NCBI GenBank assembly: GCA_003255065.1 | Contig: QAOA01007460.1 | Span: forward strand, 124,001 to 188,000 | Direction: 5' to 3' | From: Cercis canadensis | Lineage: Eukaryota > Streptophyta > Magnoliopsida > Fabales > Fabaceae | Length of the DNA: 64,000 nucleotides | Shown: positions 1 through 11,398 of the stretch, in pieces | How positions within the stretch are numbered: the stretch's first letter is position 1 | Layout: each line of letters opens with the position of its first letter | Made by a program: the position numbers and the translations under genes | The notes under the pieces: generated by a model | What the model saw: only the letters and a program-made list of their open reading frames with translations | What the model was told of the DNA's origin: nothing | The model's database searches: none

Positions 1-1116
1 TTATCTCTTGATCTCTCGTAATTTCTTATCTTTCTTTATGTCACGTTAATTGCTTACCGGTGGCCAGGATTCTTTAGTCAGATGTGAAATTACATTCATC
101 AAAGATCTTGGACTCTTAATTATTATAAAATATATTTCAAAAGGAAAATTGACTTAAGCGAATAATATTATTTCAATTCTCCGTATATATTATAATATTA
201 AGTGATTTGTTTTTGTTGAATATATGTCCGTATATTGATTTTATTGGATCAAAATAAATGTGGACAAACAAGAAATAAAGAAGAGGAAATGAAGATCATG
301 TTCGATGGGTCTTCATATATTTTTGTATACACACAAAGTATCTCCACACCCTTTAGATATGAGACTAATTACTGGTCGAGACAGGAGTAATAACTGGTAA
401 ATCCTTCCCAACAAGTATGACTTTAAGAATTTAAACTCATGACTTTTAGCCTAGAATATCTTGGAGCTTAGCCTGTTTTCACTGAGTCAAATCCTTGTTG
501 GTATGGGTCTTCATACATTGATTCCATGAAAAGAAAAATCCACCAATGCATATTTGCCTAAATTAGAAATAATTAATGTATAAAATCACAATAAAAAACT
601 AACAAGGTATCAAATTCTTAATGCTGTTTGAAATAATTGTACACAACAAGAGACAACTCATCCCTTTCTCATAAATTATACCTCGTTAGCTATAGCTGAA
701 TCTTTATTCAATTTACGCGATTCTTTCTAATTTTAATTATTAGACTACAGTCTTATAGCTGAAAATATCATTATAATTCCCAATTTAGCAATCGAGCTGT
801 ACCCTGCTGGACATAACCATTAACTTCATGGAACCTCAACTAATATTCCACCAATTTCTTATAGAATCTCTAATTTCCAGGACATTTTTGTTTTTTAAAC
901 TCACACAATCTCACACATTTTGATTTGAAAATTTTTGGGCCCTACAAAAAAAAGTAATTGTCAATAAAGAAAAACAAATTTAATTGAACTAATTAATTTT
1001 AGTTTGTATAGTTTTGTCTAACGTAAATCAGTGTGAATCAATGTGAACCTAACTGACATGTTGCGAGTATTACTCGTCTTCATCAGCGCCACTTTGTTTA
1101 TGCTAACTAATTTGCT
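1..1116. other. Upstream intergenic sequence
   Basis: AT-rich sequence without a convincing gene on either strand. The one recognisable item is a SINE-like copy at about 318-505. The distal promoter of the downstream transporter gene is presumably here, but I see no specific operator. Confidence 0.5.
318..505 (-). repeat. SINE-like retroposon copy, decayed
   Basis: Read on the minus strand, the segment has a decayed B-box-like motif and then a 3' part containing ATTAGTCTCATATC and a GTGTGGAGATACTTTGTG stretch. The + strand copy near 40735-40780 has the same order of motifs, AGATTAGTCTCACACC and then GTGTAGAGACTATCTTGTG. The shared 3' part suggests two members of one SINE family. Target-site duplications were not resolved. 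Confidence 0.4.
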
Positions 1117-1126
1117 TATATATAAT
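1117..1126 (+). promoter_or_regulatory. Candidate TATA box of the CAT gene
   Basis: TATATATAAT lies 35-45 bp before a pyrimidine-rich stretch (about 1160-1200) of the kind found at plant transcription starts. A consensus splice donor at 1245/1246 follows. The placement fits a gene with a leader intron, but no transcript is available. Confidence 0.4.
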
Positions 1127-1149
1127 AGGAACATATGCTCATTTCATTG

Positions 1150-2046
1150 TACTTTAATTTACATCTTTCCTTGTTTTCTTCCTTCTTCTCACTCCGACAC
1201 TAAAGGATCGCATAGAAAGAAGAAGAGACTCTTTCATTAGCCCAGGTAATTAGTTTTTAATATTATCTTTTAGTTTATAATTAATTTAATAATTTCATAA
1301 CATAATGAAATTTGTATTCGTTTGTTTGTTTGTTTCGCGAGAAAATATTGGTTTTTTATTTGTTCAAGTGGGCTTCCATTTTTATAAAATTTTCTTGTCT
1401 CCATTGAAGTTTTTCTCTGTATTTACTTGCTTCTAAGGAATTAGCAGTGGCTGATTTTCTTGTCTGCATAAAATTTAACACTGTGTTCTATGATTGACGT
1501 CGTTTTCGTGAGAAATTCTGTGTCTTCTATAGCTTTGGATCCATATTAGTCACTTAGATTTGAGGTATGATATTCGTTTTCTGGGTTTTGTTTGGTTTCC
1601 AAGAAACAGTAGGAAAATCTTACATGTAAGGATCTAATCCGTGTAGCCTCTTTATGTCCACATCAAGAAACAGGGTGAGGAAAGGGAAAAGAGAAGAAAA
1701 AATAGATTTTTTTTTTTGGGGTAACCAAACAGAAGAAGATGAAACAGAGAACTGGGAATCTGGGTTTTGATTGGTTTCGAAGAAACAGTAGGAAAATCTT
1801 ATGTATAAGGAGCTAAATTTCTTGTACTCTCTTCATGCCAAAATCAATAGAAAAACAGAGACCGACTTTCTGGGCTACCAAACAGGGTAATAAAAGCAGA
1901 GAACAAGCAGAGGAATTAAAACTGTTAAACCCATCGTCGTTTACGTGTTTCTTTTGAAGATTTTCTTCTTATAGTGACAATGTTGTCGTTTATATCTTCT
2001 CGTTAGTGGTTGGTTCTCTTTTAAGTGTGACGCGTTTTACATACAG
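1150..2046 (+). other. Probable 5' UTR exon and leader intron of the CAT gene
   Basis: A consensus donor CCCAG|GTAAT is at 1245/1246. A consensus acceptor, TTTTACATACAG|G, ends at 2046, two bases before the chosen ATG. This suggests a leader exon of about 100 bp and a leader intron of about 800 bp. The intron holds an imperfect 179-bp-spaced duplication. Leader introns are common in plant transporter genes; here it is inferred from splice signals only. Confidence 0.5.
1579..1860 (+). repeat. Imperfect direct duplication in the leader intron
   Basis: About 100 bp starting near 1579 recurs near 1758. Both copies contain GAAACAGTAGGAAAATCTTA followed by a similar TGTA/AAGGA/CTCTTCATG series. 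The offset is 179 bp. The copies differ at many positions, so this is an old duplication and not an assembly error. Confidence 0.7.
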
Positions 2047-2047
2047 G

Positions 2048-4379
2048 ATGCGGGTGGACGGCGTCGTCGACGGCGGCGACAATGGAGGCCTACGGCGGAG
2101 GGGATGTTCGTTCCGGAGAAACGACTTTCTCCCAGAGGAGTCGTTTAAGAGCTGGGGCAATTATGGTAAAGCGCTCAAGGAGACTCCGTTTAGGTTAAAG
2201 GATCGGGTCCTGACCCGATCTAAGGACCAAACGGAGCTTGTGGAGATGAAGGCTCGGAGTCAGCACGAGATGAAGAAAACGTTGAACTGGTGGGACCTTA
2301 TGTGGTTCGGTATCGGTGCCGTTATCGGCGCCGGAATATTCGTTCTCACGGGTCTCGAGGCAAGAGAAGATGCCGGACCGGCCGTCGTGTTGTCATACGT
2401 TGTTTCCGGTGTCTCCGCCTTGCTTTCCGTTTTCTGTTACACCGAGTTTGCCGTGGAAATACCCGTTGCAGGTAAAATTTCTTCTTAATTATTGATATAA
2501 ATATAATTTAACGGCCAAAAAAGATTTAAATATAATTTAATTAATTTTATACTCCTTGCATTATATTGCCTACGATTAATAAAATTAATTCATAACTTTT
2601 AATTGATTTTTAAAATATTTATCTTAAAATTTTGAATGAAATTATTAATCCTTTTAACATTTTTAAATAAGCTAATAAAATTCTAGAAATTTTTAAACCA
2701 ATTCAGTTATTTTTTTTTAAAAAAAAATCAGTTATCATTTCTTCCTTTTTAAAGATTTTATTTTCGTCATATATTCCCTTCTATTTTTTTAATGCTTGTA
2801 TATAATGAAAGAAAAAAAAAGAGTTAAACTCTACTTAAATAATTACACATAGCACAAATGACCTAGGGATCTAAGATCCCATAACTCAAGGTCCCGGGTT
2901 CAAATCCCTATAATCCATATGCTCAATTAAAAATCTAATTTTATCTATCTAATTACAGAAAAAAAAAAAAATTTAACTCTACTTTGTTTTTTATTTCTTT
3001 TTTAAGGTGGGTCATTTGCCTACCTTAGGGTAGAGCTAGGTGACTTCGTGGCCTTCGTAGCTGCCGGAAACATCCTCCTCGAGTATATCATCGGCGGCGC
3101 AGCCGTGGCTCGCGCCTGGACCTCCTACTTCGCCACTCTCTGCAACAAGCACCCTGAAGATTTCCGCATAATAGCACATCACATGAACCCTGACTACAGC
3201 CACCTTGACCCTATCGCAGTGGTTGTCCTCATAATTATCTGCATTTTAGCTGTCTTCAGCACCAAAGCCTCTTCTCGCGTCAACTATATTGCCTCCGTGA
3301 TCCACATGGTTGTCATTATCTTCATCGTCATCGTAGGTCTAATCCATGCTGACACCAAAAACTACACCCCGTTTGCTCCTTTTGGCCCAAGAGGTATATT
3401 CCAAGCTTCTGCTGTTCTATTCTTCGCCTATGTAGGGTTTGATGCAGTTTCAACTATGGCTGAGGAAACCAAGAACCCTGCAAGAGACATTCCAATAGGG
3501 CTTGTAGGTTCAATGGTGATTACAACTTCGGCTTATTGCTTACTAGCAGTGACACTATGCCTTATGCAGAGTTACAAAACAATAGACACAGATGCGCCAT
3601 TTTCAGCGGCGTTTTCTTTTATAGGAATGGATTGGGCTAAGTATATAGTTGCAGCAGGGGCATTGAAGGGTATGACTACAGTGTTGTTGGTGAGTGCTGT
3701 TGGACAAGCTCGTTACCTAACGCATATTGCACGTACACACATGATGCCACCTTGGTTTGCTCATGTTGATGAGAAAACGGGGACGCCAGTGAATGCTACG
3801 ATTTCAATGATTGTGGCAACTGCTGTTATTGCTTTCTTCACAAAGCTTGAGATTCTATCAGATTTGTTGTCGATTTCGACTCTGATCATCTTTATGCTTG
3901 TGGCATTGGCGCTTCTCGTGCGCCGGTACTATTCGAGTGAGGAGACAACAAAATCTGATCAAATCAAGCTCATAATGTTCCTTATGCTCATTCTGGGCTC
4001 TTCATGTGGGGTAGCTGTTTATTGGGCAATGAGTGAAGGGTGGATTGGGTATGTCATAGCTGCGCCAATTTGGTTTTTGGGGACAGCAGGTCTTTGGCTT
4101 TTTGTTCCAATGGCAAAGCAACCAAAGCTTTGGGGAGTGCCTTTAGTGCCATGGTTACCATCATTTTCCATTGCAGTTAACATATTCCTTCTTGGATCTA
4201 TAAATAAAGATTCATTCATAAGGTTTGCAGTTTGGACAGGCTTTCTCTTGGTTTACTATGTGCTGTTTGGGTTACATGCTTCCTATGACACAGCAAAGGA
4301 GTTTGAAGGGAAGAAGAGTAGTGAAGAGGTTGCCAAGGAATGGAACAAGGTGGAAGAGGGGGTGGTGTCCACTGCTTGA
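2048..4379 (+). CDS. CAT1: Cationic amino acid transporter, CAT1 type
   Basis: A multi-spanning membrane permease of the APC superfamily, known to import basic amino acids with protons. Exon 1 is 2048-2471, the intron 2472-3006 (GT-AG, phase 1) and exon 2 3007-4379. The joined frame is 598 codons plus stop, close to the usual length of about 590. I chose the ATG at 2048 because a glycine-rich N terminus follows at once and leads into LRRRGCS, a motif typical of plant CAT1 proteins; the upstream in-frame codons are probably intronic. Seen: FLPEESF, KALKETP, the first membrane helix (IGAVIGAGIFVLTG) from about residue 87, CYTEFAVEIPVAG at the exon junction, FAYVGFDAVSTMAEETKNP, the IPIGLVGSM loop, GALKGMTTVLL, ARTHMMPPW, and a hydrophilic C terminus. 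No frameshift or stop is visible. It is the only gene in the window that looks intact. Confidence 0.93.
2855..2972 (+). repeat. Possible tRNA-derived SINE remnant in the CAT intron
   Basis: The intron contains GGTTCAAATCC at 2897-2907, a good Pol III B box. An A-rich run (2957-2970) follows, as in a retroposon tail. A clear A box is missing. It could be a SINE fragment or chance. Confidence 0.35.
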
Positions 4380-4446
4380 GATGTAAATGAATAGTAAACA
4401 GCNGGGTAGTGTCCACTGCTTGAGATGTAAATGAATAGTAAACAGC
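4360..4446 (+). repeat. 43-bp duplication flanking an N (assembly join)
   Basis: 4360-4402 and 4404-4446 are the same 43 bp with one mismatch, separated by N at 4403. The left copy covers the end of the CAT coding sequence and its stop. It is probably an unmerged contig overlap, so the 3' UTR here is likely 44 bp too long. Confidence 0.85.
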
Positions 4447-5619
4447 AAGCAGACCAGCAAGGTCCTACTTTATTCAGTTAATTTAGTTTTTTATGAAGGT
4501 GTGTTTGTGAAGTTGTGCAGTGAAATTGTTGTCTAGTTTTACAATTTGTTATAAACATAGTTTCATAAAAGCAAATAGAAATTTGTCTCTTTCATAATAT
4601 AGAGTCCCAAATTCACAATATTGTTGTAAGATATATGCTAGTATCTTTTATTTTTCTTTGTCCCTGGTATCGCTCTATGAGTGTGTTTTTGGCTTATATG
4701 CCGCTTTATGAAGTTGTATCTATAATTCTTGGACTTATCTTTAATGATAACTATTTATCTTTATTAAATATATATATATATATATATATATGCCAATATC
4801 TATCCAATAAGAATAACACGGAAAAAGTAAAAATGGACTTTTCAAATTATAACTATTGATAAAAACAATCTTAAAAATGAAGTCAAGTTAATACATATTC
4901 CAACAAGTGGTATCTCATATCAGTTACCAAACTTAACGCAATTAAAATGGCATTGGCTGTTTAACTCCGACCTTTCTTTTCAGCTCACACAGTAAGATTT
5001 CTTAATGTTTAGAAGTGCCTGCCGCACTAAAGCACAATAAAGACAGTGACAGAAATCCTAAGGTATGAAATGGCAATACATTATCACCTACAATCACTTA
5101 ACATAATTTTTTTTGGAGAGGATAAAAAATATAGGAGTCGTCATTTCTTGCCAAATACGAAATATTAGAGCATTCAAATCCAAAAGTAAAAATGCTTAAA
5201 ATACCTTCTATGGTGGAAGACATGAACCTAAGCATAGACCTCAGACTTGCTTCCATGAATGCAATAAACATCAATGATTTGGATAAGAATGTCATTTTTC
5301 CCCAATAGAACGCAGAACCAATCCACTAATTCTAATAAGCAAGCATTGGCCAGTTACTTGCCTTAGCCAAATTCAAGAGAGATAAATCAGAAAACATAGG
5401 ATCATCCATGAGCTATACCCATTATCAAGACCATATATAGAAGAGCTTGGCAACATGTGAAACATAACATGAAAAAGAATTTTTGAAGTTAATTGCAAAG
5501 ACTTGTTACAAATTACTTATACCCTAAGAAGCACGGGCACTAGACACAGGACACGAGACATAACACATACATATGGTGACACGGAAAAATCTAAAAAATG
5601 CTAGACGCGACACATGTAT
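4447..5619. other. CAT 3' flank and intergenic DNA
   Basis: This should hold the 3' UTR and polyadenylation region of the CAT gene. A (TA)n microsatellite is at about 4769-4792. I see no other gene, RNA or element in it. Confidence 0.5.
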
Positions 5620-5935
5620 ATATATTTTAAAAAAGGAAAATGCTTCGTAGCCACAATTTTGTTGCTAGAATAATGTGCACTTATAACCACAATTGGATAA
5701 GTATGTGGTCCTTACCACTTTGTTTATATATATTTTAAAAAAGGAAAATGCTTAGTAGCCACAATTTTGTTGCTAGAATAATGTGCACTTATAACCACAA
5801 TTGGATAAGTATGTGGTCCTTACCACTTTGTTTCATCTAACAACCATCAGAATTGCTGCCAGAATAATGTGCACTTATAACTACCATTGGATAAATATAT
5901 GGTCCCTATCACTTTGTTTCATCTAATAACTACAT
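5620..5935 (+). repeat. 108-bp tandem repeat, two and a half copies
   Basis: Unit 1 (about 5620-5727) and unit 2 (about 5728-5835) are nearly identical and contain AGGAAAATGCTT and AATAATGTGCACTTATAACC. A more diverged partial third unit lies at about 5853-5930. The differing divergence shows that the third unit is older. No coding potential. Confidence 0.8.
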
Positions 5936-5988
5936 TGAATTTTGACAAAATTCTAGCAAATTGTTCTCTAGCTAAATAACATTACTCT

Positions 5989-6222
5989 TTTTAAAAAAGA
6001 GTAAAATACTTTTTTCATTCTTGAATTATTTTTCAAATGTCACTTTAGTTGTCCTTAATTTATTTTTGGTGTCACTTTAATTCTTGAATAATCTCATTAC
6101 CCGTCAAATCAGTCTTCTATAGCATCTAAAGACTGATTTGACAGGTAGAGTGATTATTTGAGGATTAAAAGTGACACAAAAAATAAATCAAGGACGAAAA
6201 ATAAATTTAACTCTTAAAAAAA
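5989..6222. mobile_element. Foldback MITE, about 230 bp
   Basis: The two halves are imperfect inverted copies of each other. The centre is a palindrome with TCAAATCAGTCTT on the left and AAGACTGATTTGA on the right. The outer ends read AAAAAAGAGTAAAAT and its near complement. There is no coding capacity, and the target-site duplication was not resolved. Confidence 0.65.
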
Positions 6223-6555
6223 TTATAAATTCATCTAATAATACAAAATTTTATGAATATATTCAGATTATATCAAAAGATTGAGGTATTCATAAAATTG
6301 ATATATTCGTCAACTCATGTCCATAAATGTTAGTGATTATATTCACTTCTATGTTATATCATATTTCCTAACCAAAAAGGGAACCAAATATCAATATTCC
6401 TTTCAAAATCAATACAAATTAATCTATCTCTTTTTAATAAAAAATAGTCAAGGAATATCAGTATCACCTATTCATTCTAAGCTCCCAAGTGTAACTTATA
6501 TACTGCATATAAGAAATAAAAAAGATTAATATATAGAATTAGCCTTTTCACCATC

Positions 6556-6990
6556 TACTACAAGAAAAAAATTGGATTCCAAATTTTTTTGGAAATTCCA
6601 ACGGAAAATAAGTTGTTGGAGAAATGGCCGTTAGAATTACAAAATTCTAATGGAACAATAATTCTAATGGAAAATTACTGTTTGAACTCGAGTAAGGAAA
6701 AACAAATTCTAACTGAAAAATACCGTTGAAATTTTCAAAAAAAAAATTCATCGGTAAAAAAATTCCAACAGTATTTAAGTTTGAATTTTTGTTGGAATGT
6801 CCTATTTATTTTTTTAATTTTTAATAAAATTTCAATAATAAATTCCTTTAGAAAATAACGTTGTAATTTATTTAAAAAAAAATTCCAATGGTACTTTCCC
6901 TAAGAATTTACCATTGGAATTTTTTTTTAAAAAAAAACTCATTTAAAGATTCCAACAACATTATTATCGGATTGTAATTGATAAGTAGTG
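6556..6990. mobile_element. Short non-autonomous CACTA-like element (tentative)
   Basis: The left end reads TACTACAAGAAAA, one base from the CACTACAAGAAAA terminus used elsewhere in this window. The interior has many short repeats in both orientations (TTCCAACGG-like and its complement), as in CACTA subterminal regions. The right end is unclear: GTAGTG at 6985-6990 lies in a segment repeated just downstream, so the boundary may be wrong. Confidence 0.4.
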
Positions 6991-7145
6991 CACCAGTTCA
7001 CAACTAATTTTCCTTTGTACTGTATTGTAATTGACAAGTTGTGCACTAGTTTAAGTGAAGAATAAGCACACCAGGTGATAGATACAATCATTCATGAAGA
7101 ATTACACAGTTTAGATTATAATATATAGTATCAAAGTATTAGAAA

Positions 7146-7992
7146 TTAAGCGGTGGGATAAGAAGCTTCCATTGCTATGCTACAGAGGCTTTCCTGAGCA
7201 TCCACGTCTTTCTGCATCCTAATGTATTCTTGTTCACCCCACTGTGTTCCCCATGAGTTATTCACCAACCAATACTTAGTCCCATCTTCAATTACTCCAT
7301 AATCCACAGCAGTAACACCATGATCCAACTCAGCGCCACATGAGCCAGTGAATACACCACTTGAGTAAAATTAGAAGTCAGCTCCACTGGCATCAATGGC
7401 TACAGAAACTGGTTAATTATCCACAGCTTTGAGCAGTGCCTTCTCGTTTTTGGCAGGCACATCTTCATACCCTTTAATTGTAGCTGCATGGTTGGCTTCT
7501 TTGTTTGTGTTACAGGTTCCATCAACACCCTGGTAAGCGTAGTTGGCTTCTGTGCTAAGACCCTTATTTTGTATGATGAATTTGGAGGCATCGTCCATTA
7601 GACCCCCTTCACAACCTTGGTCCACACCATTTGTGTCACAATCTACAAGCTCTTGTTCTGACAAAGAAATCAATTTGCCTGTGCTAAGTTTAGTGATCCC
7701 TTCAGTTGCTGCCACAGCAGAAAATGCCCAGTAACACCCTACAATTTCAAAGCAATATACAATTACATAGAAATGAAATGTTGAGTTGTGAGTTTTGACA
7801 AAAAATTATCAAACACTTAACCACATTGGCCTTGGTCCTTGATAGGTGTTACAGCACCTTTCTTTCTCCAATCCATAGTGGATGGCACCGTAGTCACATT
7901 TTCATATTTGAATGTGGATGTCCTTGTGGCTGTGGAGCACATATGACCCTTGAATCTGTTTCTGGATGCTATGAACTCCTCATTTGTGAGAA
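7146..7992 (-). pseudogene. Papain-like cysteine protease pseudogene (SAG39/SAG12 type)
   Basis: Family members are secreted or vacuolar C1A proteases active in senescence. Exon A is about 7992-7822, the intron 7821-7739 (GT-AG) and exon B 7738-7146. Seen in order: LTNEEF of the propeptide, the mature start [52 protein letters not shown], the catalytic His in LDHGVTAV, the catalytic Asn in [10 protein letters not shown], and the terminal ASYPTA. It is dead. The catalytic cysteine that should precede WAFS is Tyr (QCGCYWAFS), and two in-frame TAA stops replace probable Gln codons (after AVDN and after ADF). The N-terminal third, including the signal peptide, is absent, because homology stops where the Copia fragment begins near 7992. 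Confidence 0.85.
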
Positions 7993-8638
7993 CAGAATGC
8001 CAACATCCCTCCTTAATTCAAAAGCCTCATTTTTCAGTTTTATTTAGTAAGTCTCCTAATTATCTTAAATTAAGGACTTTTGGATGTCTTTGTTTTCCTT
8101 GGTTAAAACTATATGTCAGTAACAAACTTCAAACTAGATCCAACTCCTGTGTCTTTCTTGGTTATTCAAAGCTCTCAAAGTGCATTTATCTGTTTTGATT
8201 TCAAAAATAAAAAATTTTATTTTTCCAGACATGTGCAATTTCTTGAGGATAATTTTCCTTTCTCTCAACTCAAAGAGTCCTCTTTGGTTCCCCCTTTTCC
8301 AACCGAATCCTTGTTGACTTCTTCTCATGATTTAATTTCTTTTGAGAGCCCTACTCAAACTCAACCTCCTCTCCAGTCTCCCATGCATATCACTACTTAC
8401 TGTGATGCTGATTGGGCTGGAGACATTGTGGATAGGCGTTCTACTGGTGCTTATATAGCCTATCTTAGTAACAATCCTATCTCATGGTGTTCAAGAAAGC
8501 AATGAACAGTGGAGGGTCATCTACTGAAGCTGAATACCGCACAATTACCTCCACAACTACTGAAATATTATGGTTGCAAAATATTCTTACCAAGATGGGC
8601 ATTAAACCCACCTCTTCACCATTGTCTTCTTGTATAAC
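7992..8638 (+). pseudogene. Copia-1 integrase end and RNase H, left part
   Basis: Seen: NRMPTSLLN and, in the next frame, FSKSPNYLKLRTFGCLCFPW and the FLGYS region, all typical of the Copia integrase C-terminal side. RNase H motifs follow: [36 protein letters not shown] and EILWLQNIL. Several frameshifts and stops are present. The missing stretch between integrase and RNase H corresponds to the RT domain. The reading frame is cut at Cys-(Asp)-Asn by the CACTA element at 8639. Confidence 0.85.
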
Positions 8639-8963
8639 CACTACAAGAAAAGTCAACTTTTCTCACGGAACAAATCCATGAGAAATGAGGGAAATTGCCT
8701 TTCTCCTGGAATTTCCCACGGATGTCATTCCTGATAAAAAGTGGCATGACAAACTCAATTTCTCACACAAAATGTTGTCCATGAGAAAGTTCTCATGAAA
8801 TTTATCTGTGAGAAGGTTTCGCGAAGTCTCACGACCACCTTGTGATTTTTCTCACAGATTATGTCCGTGAAAATATTTCTCACGGACTCTATTTGAGAGA
8901 AAAACCGTGAGAAGTTACAAAAATTAATTTTTTATTTCAGTTTTCTCACAAAATTTTTCGTGA

Positions 8964-9574
8964 GAAATTTCATGAGAAATACCGCTTAACCCCTTTCCTA
9001 CACCCTATTTTTCTATTAACCCAAAACCTGGATAATACAATAACCAACAACAACATAAGCATAACAATAGTAACAACAGTAGATGAGCATACTGCAATCA
9101 AATTTTATACTAATTAAAGAATGTATACAAAAGAATCTATACATAAGGATAATGTAAAAAAAAAAAAAAAACATATACAAAAAGAATCTTTACATATCTC
9201 TAGGCTCTACTTAAGTTCCAAATCCGTGAGAAATGATGGCCAAATAGAAAATACAACGTCAACAATAGNGAAATTTCATGAGAAATACCGCTTAACCTCT
9301 TTCCTACACCCTATTTTTCTATTAACCCAAAACCTGGATAATACAATAACCAACAACAACATAAGCATAACAACAGTAACAACAGTAGATGAGCATACTG
9401 CAATCAAATTTTATACTAATTAAAGAATGTATACAAAAGAATCTATACACAAGGATAATGTAAAAAAAAAAAAAAAGCATATACAAAAAGAATCTTTACA
9501 TATCTCTAGGCTCTACTTAAGTTCCAAATCCGTGAGAAATGATGGCCAAATAGAAAATACAACGTCAACAATAG
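8964..9574 (+). repeat. 305-bp duplication flanking an N (assembly join)
   Basis: 8964-9268 and 9270-9574 are near-identical and separated only by N at 9269. The offset is exactly 306. It lies in the left subterminal part of CACTA-A. It is most likely an unmerged overlap, not a biological tandem repeat; a few base differences could be allelic or sequencing errors. Confidence 0.85.
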
Positions 9575-9685
9575 TAATATGAACATGAGTTCTATAACAC
9601 AAAAATACAACACATTAGTAGACATAAGACATAAAATATCTAAAAAGACAACATAGAAGGAAATGTGAGGAGGACCTGTGTGATA

Positions 9686-11398
9686 TCAATCGCTTTCTAG
9701 TACATAATAACTTGGGGAATCTTCCTCGGTTTCGTCATCACTGCTATGATATTCATCTTCTTCATCTTCCTCAGCACCTTCTCCGATCTCATCATCTACA
9801 TCATTGACAATGACTGAATTCGCACCAGTAACAACTTCCTCTGTAGCAGTTGAAGTGTTATCTCCCAAATCTTTCTGTGTACAATCATCATCAACAATTA
9901 ATGCCAGTGAACGATGTGGTTCATCTTGGTAAGGATCATCTAGGACATCAATTATGTGCTTGGGCTTTGTTTTAATGACATGTAACCATCCCTGCTTATT
10001 ACGAGTTGTGCATGGATAACAAAAGAAATAAACTTGCCCTGCTTGTTAAGCTAAGATAAATGGGTCATCTCCCTTGTATGTTTTTCTTGAGTTTACCTCC
10101 ACAAATCTATATTTTGGATAACTTTTTGTCCCTCGAGATGAAGGATCAAACCATTTGCAATTGAATAGTACCAATCGATAACCAGGTGAACCGGTATATA
10201 CAATCTCAATGATTCTTGTAGTACCTTATAATAAGACGATTAAGCTTCACCATAACCATATCCCTTCAAACAAACTCCATTGTTATTTGTTTTCTGAACA
10301 TGAGACCAAGCAGTTGTATGAAATTTATAACTGTTGATATTTACACGGTCTTATGTCTGAACCTTCCTTAAGGGACCCCAAGCCAAAAATATTAAAAGCT
10401 CATCAACAATACAATTTTGAGGGTTTTGTACTTACATATAATTAACAAGAGGTTTAGTGATATATTAAAGCTTGTTGAATACAATTAAATATTAAAAATA
10501 GTTAGAGGTACAAACAAAATGTTTAAACCATTGAGAAAATCCAGTGGAGATGTGCTTATCCATTTGATCATTTGGGATATTCCCGTACATTAAGGTTAAT
10601 CCCTGTATGTACATGCTACAACAAAAACATAAAATTAGTTAACACATAAAATCCATATTCAAGCATTAGAAAAATCCAATATATTAAGCTAGAACTTACC
10701 TCAAGTAAAGTTTAACCTCGGAGCAATTGAGTAACACATACACTGTTGCAGCTGCTAGTTCCTTATCATTGAGATATTGTCGTTGTGAGGTTCCATGGAG
10801 GAAAACAGGATAATTGAAGACAGAAATAGGTTGCCCGACATAAATTTCCCCACTATCATCATTGTGAGACACTCTTCTAGTCCTTGAATGGACGTGAGAC
10901 TCAAAGTAGCACAAACAAACAGTTAAAGTCTCCCCAATGATGTATGCTTTGCAAATTGAACATTCCATACGAGATTTATTTTTAACCTTTCGCTTTAAGG
11001 AATGAAGGAACCTTTCGAAAGGGTACATCTACCTATATTGAACAGATCCACCCTTGATCACTTCTTCAACTAAATGAACCAGTAAATGCTTCATCACATC
11101 AAAGAAAGCAAGAGGAAAAATATTCTCAAGTTTGCACAAAATGATGGGAATATTTTTCTCCATTATCTTCTTAAAGTATGAGAGCAAAGATCTCAAAAAA
11201 AATTAGCTTAACTTAACAAGAGGTTCCCAAACAAGAGCAGACAACCCACTAAAAGTAATTGGTAAGAGTCTCTCCATAAACACATGGCAGTCATAACTTT
11301 TCATGTGGGTCAAAGTCCAAAGAATAATATCGATACAATTCCCTAAGTTGGATGCATATCAGGAAACTTCAGACTTTGCACCCACTAACACAAGGCTA
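9686..11398 (-). pseudogene. CACTA TNP2-type transposase remnant, C-terminal part
   Basis: The protein runs right to left. Seen: FPLAFFDVMKHLLVHLVEE-like sequence in broken frames; MYPFERFLHSLKRKVKNKSR of the DUF4218 type near 11028-10970; a DUF4216-type segment with LFNCKWFD, YRFVEVNSRKTYKGDDPFI and QAGQVYFFCYPC at about 10190-10020; and an acidic tail ending YYVLESD at 9689. There are several stops (for example TAA for Gln in ILA*QAGQ) and frameshifts. The upstream catalytic part is missing. The remainder of the C-terminal part lies at 21271-21386 beyond the hAT element. Confidence 0.82.

Noticed and set aside
1043-1240. 65-codon reading frame upstream of CAT
   Set aside because: Overlaps the likely TATA box and leader exon; low-complexity composition and no family resemblance.
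2006-2047. Extended CAT start upstream of 2048
   Set aside because: Begins at GTG and crosses a good splice acceptor; the family N terminus fits the ATG at 2048.
8964-9574. 305-bp tandem repeat as a real CACTA feature
   Set aside because: The copies are split by a single N at an exact offset, the same pattern as four other joins; artefact is simpler.
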